A stretch of DNA of 40,598 bases from a virus, in the IMG/VR virus record IMGVR_UViG_3300038465_000049, positions 1 to 40,598 of that record. One strand, 5' to 3'. A model generated the notes under the pieces. That model was not told the origin of the DNA. It did no database searches and saw only the letters and a list, made by a program, of their open reading frames with translations. This document shows positions 22,290 through 28,599 of the stretch, one piece after another. Every line of letters starts with the position of its first letter. Positions within the stretch are counted from its first letter, which is position 1. A program made the translations under genes and the position numbers.

Positions 22290-23317
22290 CTTTTTATAAT
22301 CCTACTTACACATTTGTTGCTAATACACTCGCGCAGGCTGGGCAAGTCAATGCTAATTTTGCAGGTGTATCAGCAGTCCTTAATGGCAATATTGATACGA
22401 CAAACATTGCTATTGCAGCAGGCATCAAAAATACGCAATGTGCTGCATGTGATAGTCAGTTTACGATGGGTGGTGCGTCCGGCGCGCGACCATTACCAAC
22501 ATCGGGCGCATTGACTGGTGAATATTGGCATAATGGAAACTGGACACAAACCGGCGCGATTACATCGAGTGGCGGCGTGCGCGTCCATGTGAATGGCTCA
22601 ATGACATTTGGTGCTTTCTCGTGGACCGCAGCGACAGAATGCAGCGGGGGCAATATCGGGACATCTACAACTACCGCGACTGGTATGGCGTCGCGTGGAT
22701 CTGGTATTGCGGCTGGCGATGGTGGCGCTCTCGATTTAGTGTCCAGTACTGGCGGTGGTGGCGGCGGCTTTGGTGGTGGTGGTGGTAAAGGGGCAACTGG
22801 ATTTGGAGCAATTAGCAAGAATAATGCTGGCGGCATTTATTCGATAGCACAAAATCTCTCCGGTTCTGGCGGTGGTGGTGGTGATTCAAATAATTCGGTA
22901 GCGGGTGGTGGCGGCGGCGGCGGTGGTGGTTCGATTTATATTGAATGTACGGGTGCCATAATTTTACCTACTGGAGCGAGTATCACAGCAAATGGGGCAG
23001 CAGGGGGAACGTCTACCGCAGGTGCGGGTGGTGGTGGTTCAGGTGGTGGGATTCAAATACGTTGTTTATCAACTATTTTAGTTTCAACTGGAGCCAGTAT
23101 TACTGCTTCTGGCGGTGGTGGTGGCAATGGAGGTTCCGGTGGTGGCGGCGGCGGCGGTGGTGTTATTGATCTTTCTGGTACGTTTATCACTAATAATGGA
23201 ACAATATCGGCCGGTGGTGGTGCAGCTGGAACGGGTGGCGCACAGGCGGCGGTAGCTGGTGCAACCGGCATAGTCAATCTCAATCAATTTGTGCAAAACG
23301 TAAGGAGTGCAGGTTAA
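22286..23317 (+). CDS. Glycine-rich tail fibre or adhesin-like protein (343 aa)
   Basis: The N-terminus (residues 8-40: 'YTFVANTLAQAGQVNANFAG', 'LNGNIDTTNI') is a recognisable tail-fibre attachment pattern. Residues 156-340 carry long Gly runs (156-168, 195-199, 207-215, 248-255, 276-292) alternating with short hydrophobic strands ('SIYIECTGAIILPTGASITANG', then 'GIQIRCLSTILVSTGASITASG', then 'GVIDLSGTFITNNGTISAGG'), about three imperfect repeats of 35-40 residues. This suggests a polyglycine-rich receptor-binding tip (inference). Overlaps the previous stop (ATGA). Confidence 0.65.
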   Translation: MTFYNPTYTFVANTLAQAGQVNANFAGVSAVLNGNIDTTNIAIAAGIKNTQCAACDSQFTMGGASGARPLPTSGALTGEYWHNGNWTQTGAITSSGGVRVHVNGSMTFGAFSWTAATECSGGNIGTSTTTATGMASRGSGIAAGDGGALDLVSSTGGGGGGFGGGGGKGATGFGAISKNNAGGIYSIAQNLSGSGGGGGDSNNSVAGGGGGGGGGSIYIECTGAIILPTGASITANGAAGGTSTAGAGGGGSGGGIQIRCLSTILVSTGASITASGGGGGNGGSGGGGGGGGVIDLSGTFITNNGTISAGGGAAGTGGAQAAVAGATGIVNLNQFVQNVRSAG

Positions 23318-23772
23318 TGGCTAATTACGCAACTGGTACAGGTTCGACGCCAATTATTGTTTTTCCGGCCGGACAACCGCGGACGCTTGAAATTATCTAT
23401 GCACCGGCTGCAAGTCAGAATGCGACCACCTCGGACATTTATGATTTCGTGCCTGTTAATGGGGTATATGACGCACAAGAATATTTGAATAACGAGGGCT
23501 CATATTCTTTAAGTCCAGTTGTGCCGCCGGTGGTAAATTCACCCAACTACACAGGATTTCTGAATGCCTGTTATAACGATGCGAATGCTCCGAAATATCC
23601 AATCGCATTAATCTATTGCCAAGCATTCGCACAGCCGGGCTTGTCACAGGCGCAATTAGCGACACTTGTGACTACCGCTGAATCTGTCATTACTACAGCA
23701 TATCCAACACAAGCAGCGGCAATTATTAACGCGATTGGTGGATATCTCACACAATTCAACATTCCATTTTAA
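23317..23772 (+). CDS. Putative virion/tail-associated protein (151 aa)
   Basis: The start overlaps the stop of the fibre-like gene (TAATG), with AAGGAG upstream. Low charge, with 'PPVVNSPNYTGFLNACYND' and a C-terminal helix 'QLATLVTTAESVITTAYPTQAAAIINAI'. It may cap, chaperone or accompany the fibre. Last gene of the head/tail block. Confidence 0.5.
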   Translation: MANYATGTGSTPIIVFPAGQPRTLEIIYAPAASQNATTSDIYDFVPVNGVYDAQEYLNNEGSYSLSPVVPPVVNSPNYTGFLNACYNDANAPKYPIALIYCQAFAQPGLSQAQLATLVTTAESVITTAYPTQAAAIINAIGGYLTQFNIPF

Positions 23773-23773
23773 C

Positions 23774-23803
23774 TAGACAGTAAAACAATATCTATGCTAG
23801 TGT
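23774..23803 (+). promoter_or_regulatory. Repeated early-type promoter, copy 3
   Basis: TAGACA (23774-23779), 18-bp spacer beginning GTAAAACAATA, TAGTGT (23798-23803). The -35 box and first half of the spacer match the copies at 2420 and 6850. The expected start site falls at or within a base of the ATG at 23811. Confidence 0.5.
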
Positions 23804-23810
23804 TGTTTGC

Positions 23811-24305
23811 ATGATCCACACTGTAAACAGCATCAATCAACTAGCCGAGAAGGTTGGCGGCTTGCCTCCGCTTGAATGGCATGTAAACTGTATCACGCAA
23901 TTGTTGAACAAGTTGCGAGCGATTGCGGCCGCCGATATCTGGCTCGTCGAGGAACAGATAAACAAGATAGACACGCTCTATTCTGTGTTTCTCAACAGTT
24001 ACGAGAAGGTTGATCGCAAGTTCGCGCTTGTGTCATTGCGAGATAATGCTTATGCGCTTGCTGAGCATATTAAGACGATCAACTTTAACCACTATCAGAA
24101 TAACGCCGTCCACAAATGGGGGCAGATGGCTAACACATTTAAAGTGGAGGGGCATCAACCCTTACCGCTCGATCAATATGTCACCACGTCTCTAAATTGC
24201 TTTGTGGGCTTGCATGACTTTGCCCTCGGGCTGGGGAAGGTCTGCGAACAAACCGACCCCGAACCCTACGGACAAATCTATGATGCGCTAGAGCGTGGGG
24301 TCTAG
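23811..24305 (+). CDS. Hypothetical protein (164 aa), possible leaderless mRNA
   Basis: A helical, soluble protein ('NQLAEKVGGLPPLEWHVNCITQLLNKLRAIAAADIWLVEEQINKID', 'DNAYALAEHIKTINFNHYQ') that I do not recognise. There is no Shine-Dalgarno before the ATG, and the promoter -10 box ends 7 bp upstream, so the mRNA may begin at the start codon. Its 3' end overlaps the convergent RHH gene by 18 bp. It opens the recombination module. Confidence 0.6.
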   Translation: MIHTVNSINQLAEKVGGLPPLEWHVNCITQLLNKLRAIAAADIWLVEEQINKIDTLYSVFLNSYEKVDRKFALVSLRDNAYALAEHIKTINFNHYQNNAVHKWGQMANTFKVEGHQPLPLDQYVTTSLNCFVGLHDFALGLGKVCEQTDPEPYGQIYDALERGV

Positions 24306-24479
24306 AGATATGCCTTCACGGTCAAAACCTTCACGAATGTATCGACGCAGCAATTCATTACGTGAGGCATAGTTTTTATCTTTTACCATGGCGTCAAGTT
24401 CTTCCAGCATTTTTTTTGGCATTTTTATCAAAATGGCCTTAGCAAAATTTTCTTTATAACGAGGTTTATCCGTGTCCAT
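24288..24479 (-). CDS. Ribbon-helix-helix regulator (63 aa)
   Basis: A compact CopG/Arc-type protein: beta strand 'AKAILIKMPKKMLEELDAMV', turn, then 'YASRNELLRRYIREGFDRE', the S/T-R-(S/N)-E-hh-R pattern of the RHH DNA-binding motif. AGGAG lies upstream. It faces away from the 105-residue gene with overlapping start regions (24472-24479), so it may repress promoters of this module. Convergent overlap with the gene before it. Confidence 0.75.
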   Translation of the reverse strand: MDTDKPRYKENFAKAILIKMPKKMLEELDAMVKDKNYASRNELLRRYIREGFDREGISLDPTL

Positions 24480-24789
24480 CTCATCTCCTAAATATCAACC
24501 GTATGTCACTTTCAGACTTCTGAAATGCCATTCCGATAGTATTGATGATATATGCTATAGATACGGCAAGTCAAATAAGGGATGGTCGCAGACGCGCGTG
24601 ATAAACATGGCGCTGATGCAGTTCTTTAAAGGTTTGCCTGAAATGACATCTGAAGAATTAGAAAAATTATTTCTTGGATATACGAAGGCGCTTGAAAAAC
24701 AGAAAAAAAGCGAAGAAATTAAAGGCGAGTCAATCAAAGAATCGGCAATCAAAATAAATCGGCGATTGCGGTACGCCAAAAAAGCATAA
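24472..24789 (+). CDS. Small protein divergent from the RHH gene; RHH-like (105 aa)
   Basis: The start is GTG at 24472, seven bases after GAGG that lies within the RHH gene; no other start occurs for 45 codons. Residues 10-50 ('YVTFRLLKCHSDSIDDICYRYG', 'WSQTRVINMALMQFFKGL') have a strand-helix-helix outline like RHH proteins. The C-terminal half is a charged helix. No firm assignment. Confidence 0.5.
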   Translation: MSISSPKYQPYVTFRLLKCHSDSIDDICYRYGKSNKGWSQTRVINMALMQFFKGLPEMTSEELEKLFLGYTKALEKQKKSEEIKGESIKESAIKINRRLRYAKKA

Positions 24790-24813
24790 ATTTGTTAGAG
24801 ATGAGGACTGAAA

Positions 24814-25551
24814 ATGTTAGTAATCGAGCAACTTGCAAAATGTCTCGCGCAGGTTGGGGCTGTTAGCAAGAGCAAAGAGAACACAATCCAGCGGTATAAA
24901 TTCCGAGGCATTGATGATTTTCTCAATGCGGTTCAGCCAGTGTTCGCCGAGAATAAGATTATCTGTTTGCCCAATGTTTTGACCGCTTCGCATGAAGAGC
25001 GCGAGACAAAAAATGGTGGTGTGCTGAATTATGTCTACTTGACTGTCCAATTCACATTCTATGCAGTTGACGGCTCAAATATCAGCGCCACTACAGCAGG
25101 CGAGGCGATGGATAGCAGCGACAAGGCCACAAATAAGGCAATGTCAGCGGCGCTCAAATATTGTCTAATCAACACTCTTTGTATAGGCACCGAGGAAGCA
25201 AAAGACAGTGAAGATGACGACCACGAATTAAAAGTGAGGACAGCTGCGACACCACCAAAAAAGTATGCAAACACCAATACGGGGGCGGTTCCCGTTGCAA
25301 CCATTGTGGAGAAACGCGAGCCGTTGGGTTCAAACGGTGAAGTCACGCCAACCGATCTCAAGGTATTTTTCTTTGAGATGGAGTCGGCGCATAAACAGAA
25401 TCGTGCAGCCGTGTGCAGAATCGCCGCTTCGAAATACAAGGGCTTCTCGCCGCTTGCCTGCACTTACGACCAGTTGGAAGACCTGAGACAGCACGTTAAA
25501 GCGGTGGCGGATGGTACGGCGCCCGCTCCTGAAGTTAAAGAGGATTTGTGA
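24814..25551 (+). CDS. ERF-family single-strand annealing protein
   Basis: A 245-residue protein with the ERF signature: 'YKFRGIDDFLNAVQPVFAENKI' at about 28-49, a beta-rich core, and 'GEAMDSSDKATNKAMSAALKYCLINTL' at about 101-127. ERF proteins anneal complementary ssDNA in phage recombination and genome circularisation. A flexible linker precedes a C-terminal helical segment. GAGATGAGG upstream. It is followed by a Gam-like gene and a resolvase, a coherent recombination module. Confidence 0.85.
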   Translation: MLVIEQLAKCLAQVGAVSKSKENTIQRYKFRGIDDFLNAVQPVFAENKIICLPNVLTASHEERETKNGGVLNYVYLTVQFTFYAVDGSNISATTAGEAMDSSDKATNKAMSAALKYCLINTLCIGTEEAKDSEDDDHELKVRTAATPPKKYANTNTGAVPVATIVEKREPLGSNGEVTPTDLKVFFFEMESAHKQNRAAVCRIAASKYKGFSPLACTYDQLEDLRQHVKAVADGTAPAPEVKEDL

Positions 25552-25552
25552 G

Positions 25553-26218
25553 ATGAGTGAAGTAACTGAAGCGCATCTAGCTGTTGAGGAAGAAATAGAA
25601 ATTGACGAGCACGAGCAGTATCGCGAATACGGGCGAACACTGCGCGCTTTACAGGTTCAAATTGACGATGCGGCGCGCGAAGCTGCTATCCGATTGGGTC
25701 GGTTGCGGGCGCTTTATCAACACAAATACGAAGAACGGAAAGTTTTCCTTGATGACTACGCAAAACGTCACGCCAAAGTAAATAAACACGGCGAGAAGGC
25801 GAAAAGCTACAAAGACAAGGAAACTGGATTCGGCGTCTTTTATACCAAAACTCCCCGAGTGGTATATATTCCCGAATCCTCACAGGGTTATTTGAAAGAC
25901 TTGCTGATAAACGCTATGGCAGGTAATGATGAGGATGCTCCCAAAGATTTTGGCGAACGTTATTCGCCAGCCGGATTGTGGGAAGAGAAAAAGATTACGA
26001 CGCTCACCATTACAAATCCTGATCACTTTATTGAAGCACTGCGCGAGATTGGCATAGTGCCTGAAGATTACAACATCACAATTAAAGAGGAAGACCCGTT
26101 TGGCCGCATGGGCGTCGGTGGTCCCGATGGCGCTTGGTCACCAAGCAAACTTAAGACAGGACTGACAAAGGCAATTGATGGCACTACAGAGAATTACATT
26201 GGCGAAGAAGATGAATAA
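25553..26218 (+). CDS. Gam-like host-nuclease inhibitor candidate (221 aa)
   Basis: I chose ATG at 25553, one base after the ERF stop with GAGGA upstream. The N-terminal coiled coil ('EQYREYGRTLRALQVQIDDAAREAAIRLGRLRALYQHKYEERKVFLDDYAKRHA') is followed by 'TGFGVFYTKTPRVVYI' and 'LREIGIVPEDYNITIK', resembling the helix plus beta layout of Mu Gam and related Gp157-type proteins, which coat DNA ends against host exonuclease. The ERF neighbour supports this. Moderate certainty. Confidence 0.55.
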   Translation: MSEVTEAHLAVEEEIEIDEHEQYREYGRTLRALQVQIDDAAREAAIRLGRLRALYQHKYEERKVFLDDYAKRHAKVNKHGEKAKSYKDKETGFGVFYTKTPRVVYIPESSQGYLKDLLINAMAGNDEDAPKDFGERYSPAGLWEEKKITTLTITNPDHFIEALREIGIVPEDYNITIKEEDPFGRMGVGGPDGAWSPSKLKTGLTKAIDGTTENYIGEEDE

Positions 26219-26762
26219 ATGGATAGTCGGAATCGACCCCGGTGCTCAAGGTTCCATTTGCGGAATTGTCGAAGGCAAGCCAGAATTTTTCGACTTGCCA
26301 ATAATCGAAGTCATTGAAAACAAAAAGAAACGAAAAAAGCTCGATCTCCACGCACTTGCTTCATGGCTACGAGTCGCTTCCGATATGATCGATCACGTTT
26401 ATATGGAAAAAGTGTGGGTGATTGTTCCGCAAGGCAAAAAGGGTGTCGACGGTGCGCCTGACGAAGAAGTGCAAGGGCGTTCGGCAACTTCAATCGGAGC
26501 TCAGCAAAAACTCATCGGACAAATCGAAGGCATGTTAGTTGCATTTGCCATTCCTTACACGCAAGTCGCTCCAATCACTTGGAAAAAACAAGTGCTCGTC
26601 AATATGGATAAGAGCGATAAAAAGGCATCTATACTTCGCGCACAGCAACTTTTCCCCGGCATCCAGTTAGTACGACCCCGTTGCCGCAAACAATGCGATG
26701 GCAGAGCAGATGCCGCGTGCCTTGCTTATTACGGATCAACTATAGGCACCGTAAATAAATAG
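26211..26762 (+). CDS. RuvC-like Holliday junction resolvase (183 aa)
   Basis: Start ATG at 26211 overlaps the upstream stop. The RNase H-like catalytic acids are visible: D9 in 'VGIDPGAQGSI', E66 in 'VYMEKVWV', and D163/D167 in 'CDGRADAACLAYYG'. This is the RuvC layout in a phage-sized protein, which would resolve branched DNA before packaging. The gene ends convergently with the lysozyme gene, overlapping it by 27 bp. Confidence 0.85.
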   Translation: MNKWIVGIDPGAQGSICGIVEGKPEFFDLPIIEVIENKKKRKKLDLHALASWLRVASDMIDHVYMEKVWVIVPQGKKGVDGAPDEEVQGRSATSIGAQQKLIGQIEGMLVAFAIPYTQVAPITWKKQVLVNMDKSDKKASILRAQQLFPGIQLVRPRCRKQCDGRADAACLAYYGSTIGTVNK

Positions 26763-27200
26763 TCGGAGCTCTTTAATTCTGCGTGTGACCAGTCCCGGCT
26801 CAGTTACGCCTTTTGCGTCGCGAACAAATAATAGCCAAGGCTGCAAATCAGTCATGCCGCCCTTGATTCTTTGAAAGATTGTTGAGCCAATAAAAGCGTT
26901 AATTCCAATGTTGTACGCAAGGCTAATTACTGCATCTTTTTGATGCTGCATGAGCAGGCAAAACGCAGGAAAGCGATTTAAGGCAATGCACTCATTATCA
27001 ACATGTGCTTGAAACAAGGCTAGCGCGTCTTCTCTACTGATGCCTTTTGAATATTTGCCAGCAGCGTCAGCAGCATTAATGACGGTCCCATAGCCGATAG
27101 TAGGAACTCCACCACCGTCGAGATAGGGCAGCGCGTGAAAACTATCAAAGCTGGGTTGCGTCATAAACACAGCACCAGCGCTACTTAGAGTTGCGTTCAT
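26736..27200 (-). CDS. GH24 lysozyme-like endolysin with Asp at the catalytic Glu position (154 aa)
   Basis: I chose ATG at 27200; the longer frame starts at TTG. The family core is clear: 'LPYLDGGGVPTIGYGTV' at 24-40, 'GISREDALALFQAHVDN' and 'QKDAVISLAYNIGINAFIGSTIF' at 87-109, 'LVTRRIKELRLF' at 137-148. D28 and T34 occupy the second and third positions of the T4 lysozyme-type E-D-T triad. The residue nine before D28, normally Glu, is D19. No signal peptide is obvious, so a holin would be needed; the gene upstream is a candidate. Confidence 0.8.
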   Translation of the reverse strand: MNATLSSAGAVFMTQPSFDSFHALPYLDGGGVPTIGYGTVINAADAAGKYSKGISREDALALFQAHVDNECIALNRFPAFCLLMQHQKDAVISLAYNIGINAFIGSTIFQRIKGGMTDLQPWLLFVRDAKGVTEPGLVTRRIKELRLFIYGAYS

Positions 27201-27537
27201 CAGCCAGTGCCTCAATCTCAGCCATAGTTTTTGCAGAACGAGCAGCCTGAATTAATCGCGTGATTCTAATCGTATTCGTGATCGCCAGTATTGCAATCGG
27301 CGAGCCAAGTAAGAGCAAAAAAGCATTCGCTTCTGCTGGGTGGAAAAAGCAAAGCACAACTAATGCACACGCCAAAACGACCGAACCCAAACTGAGCACG
27401 ATCACGCCAATGGCAAAAGCTATTGTTACGAACTTTTGATCTATGGAAGTTTGTATAGGTGCAGAAATTCGAAGAGCATCAGCCCGAGGAATAATAGGCT
27501 CATCAGCAGCACTACTGAAGTTGTGATCATCAGACAT
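27181..27537 (-). CDS. Putative holin (118 aa, two membrane helices)
   Basis: A polar N-terminal 35 residues, hydrophobic helices at about 36-64 and 70-91 separated by a short polar turn, and a charged C-terminus ('RLIQAARSAKTMAEIEALADERNSK'). Size, topology and position directly upstream of the lysozyme, which it overlaps by 20 bp, fit a class II-type holin. No sequence family is recognised. Lysis genes lie at the end of the leftward late operon. Confidence 0.6.
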   Translation of the reverse strand: MSDDHNFSSAADEPIIPRADALRISAPIQTSIDQKFVTIAFAIGVIVLSLGSVVLACALVVLCFFHPAEANAFLLLLGSPIAILAITNTIRITRLIQAARSAKTMAEIEALADERNSK

Positions 27538-27588
27538 TACCTAGTACCGAGGACATTGAAGGGACGCTATCGCACTTAGAAACGTTCC

Positions 27589-27807
27589 TTAGCGACCGCG
27601 TGACTTCATTCGCTCAGTACCCGCGGCTGTTCCGCCACGACCGGTGCGCAATTTAGTATCGGCAGTCCCGCGTGCAAGGATACCAGTTGGTCTAACTTGA
27701 CCAAGGTTGCCTTCTCCGGGCATTCCGCCTTCAGCATCGCGTACTTGAACTTCTGGATTACCAATTGCGTTGAGGCCTTCACGTTCGTTTTCGCTGCCTG
27801 TTGACAT
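27589..27807 (-). CDS. Small disordered protein ending SRGR (72 aa)
   Basis: Gly/Arg/Glu-rich with no predicted structure. AGGAG lies upstream, overlapping the stop region of the HNH gene before it. It ends 'KSRGR', as does the 56-residue gene on the other side of that HNH gene ('HSRGR'). Possibly a virion-packaged or nucleic-acid-binding peptide; not recognised. Confidence 0.5.
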   Translation of the reverse strand: MSTGSENEREGLNAIGNPEVQVRDAEGGMPGEGNLGQVRPTGILARGTADTKLRTGRGGTAAGTERMKSRGR

Positions 27808-27818
27808 TTCGTACTCCT

Positions 27819-28286
27819 TTAGCCCAAATGGGCCCAGTTTTTACCAATTTTAATATGACCCACAGTGCTCCAATTCAAGTTATATATTTTTGCGATAGTG
27901 CAAGTTCTGTATCCTTGTAAAATTAAATCTTTGATTTTTTGAACGTCATCAGCAGTTAGTTTAGCTTTATGGTTTCGTTCTCCGGTTAAAGAACGTCCTG
28001 CTTGAACCATATCGGTCATATTGTCTTGAGGCGTTCCTAACAACAAGTGTTCAATGTTTACGCATTTGCGATTATGGCACTTGTGACGCACCAATAATCC
28101 TTTTGGAATTTCGCCATAAGTACGCTCATAAACAATTCTGTGTGCTCTTTGTCCTACATGATTAATGGAGTAAGACCCATAACCATCTTTATCAACTTTA
28201 AGCCCCCATTCAATGCAGCCATTTTCATTTGGCGGCAAAAAATGGCGGTCTATATTTTGCGGTGTGTTGATAATAGCAGGTGCCAT
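27819..28286 (-). CDS. HNH endonuclease with C-terminal helix-turn-helix (155 aa)
   Basis: The HNH core 'VRHKCHNRKCVNIEHLLLGT' spans residues 66-85, preceded by 'GYGSYSINHVGQRAHRIVYE', the layout of phage homing endonucleases. A C-terminal HTH ('LTADDVQKIKDLILQGYRTCTIAKIYNLNWSTVGHI') probably recognises the target. ATG at 28292 overlaps the previous stop (ATGA) but is only 3 bases from AGAGG; ATG at 28286 has better spacing. It appears inserted between two similar small genes. Confidence 0.8.
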   Translation of the reverse strand: MAPAIINTPQNIDRHFLPPNENGCIEWGLKVDKDGYGSYSINHVGQRAHRIVYERTYGEIPKGLLVRHKCHNRKCVNIEHLLLGTPQDNMTDMVQAGRSLTGERNHKAKLTADDVQKIKDLILQGYRTCTIAKIYNLNWSTVGHIKIGKNWAHLG

Positions 28287-28288
28287 AA

Positions 28289-28459
28289 TCATCTACCTCT
28301 TGAGTGTGAGCGGGTCTCGCGAGACTTACCGCGTTTTGAGTCGCCTGCATATCCCATTTCGCGCATTGCTTTCTGCTCGCGGCCGGATTCTTTACCTTCG
28401 CTAGGCTTAGATTCAGCTTTGGGTTTTTCTATTTCGTCAGATTTTTTGCCGTCATCCAT
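28289..28459 (-). CDS. Small charged protein ending SRGR (56 aa)
   Basis: A Lys/Glu/Ser/Arg-rich, probably disordered 56-residue protein. Its stop overlaps the HNH start and it lies 2 bp after the 24-residue gene. It shares the 'SRGR' end with the 72-residue gene beyond the HNH gene. Function unknown. Confidence 0.5.
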   Translation of the reverse strand: MDDGKKSDEIEKPKAESKPSEGKESGREQKAMREMGYAGDSKRGKSRETRSHSRGR

Positions 28460-28461
28460 GA

Positions 28462-28536
28462 CTATCTGCCCTTTTCTTTGCGAATCTCTTTCTTTTCAGC
28501 TTTCTTTTCTTCTTTCTTCGTTTCTTTCTTAGCCAT
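28462..28536 (-). CDS. Lys/Glu-rich micro-protein (24 aa)
   Basis: ATG with AGAGGA 12 bases upstream. The peptide is almost entirely Lys and Glu and would be a single charged helix. Its stop is 2 bp from the next ATG. Short but consistent with the dense packing here. Confidence 0.35.
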   Translation of the reverse strand: MAKKETKKEEKKAEKKEIRKEKGR

Positions 28537-28599
28537 GAGAATAATCCTCTAATTGCTCGTCCTAGTTAACATTAAGTATGGGGAATTGTGTGGCGGCTG

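Noticed and set aside
22456-23296. Minus-strand Pro-rich and Ile/Ala-rich frames opposite the glycine-rich gene
   Set aside because: They are antisense shadows of Gly codon runs with no ribosome sites.
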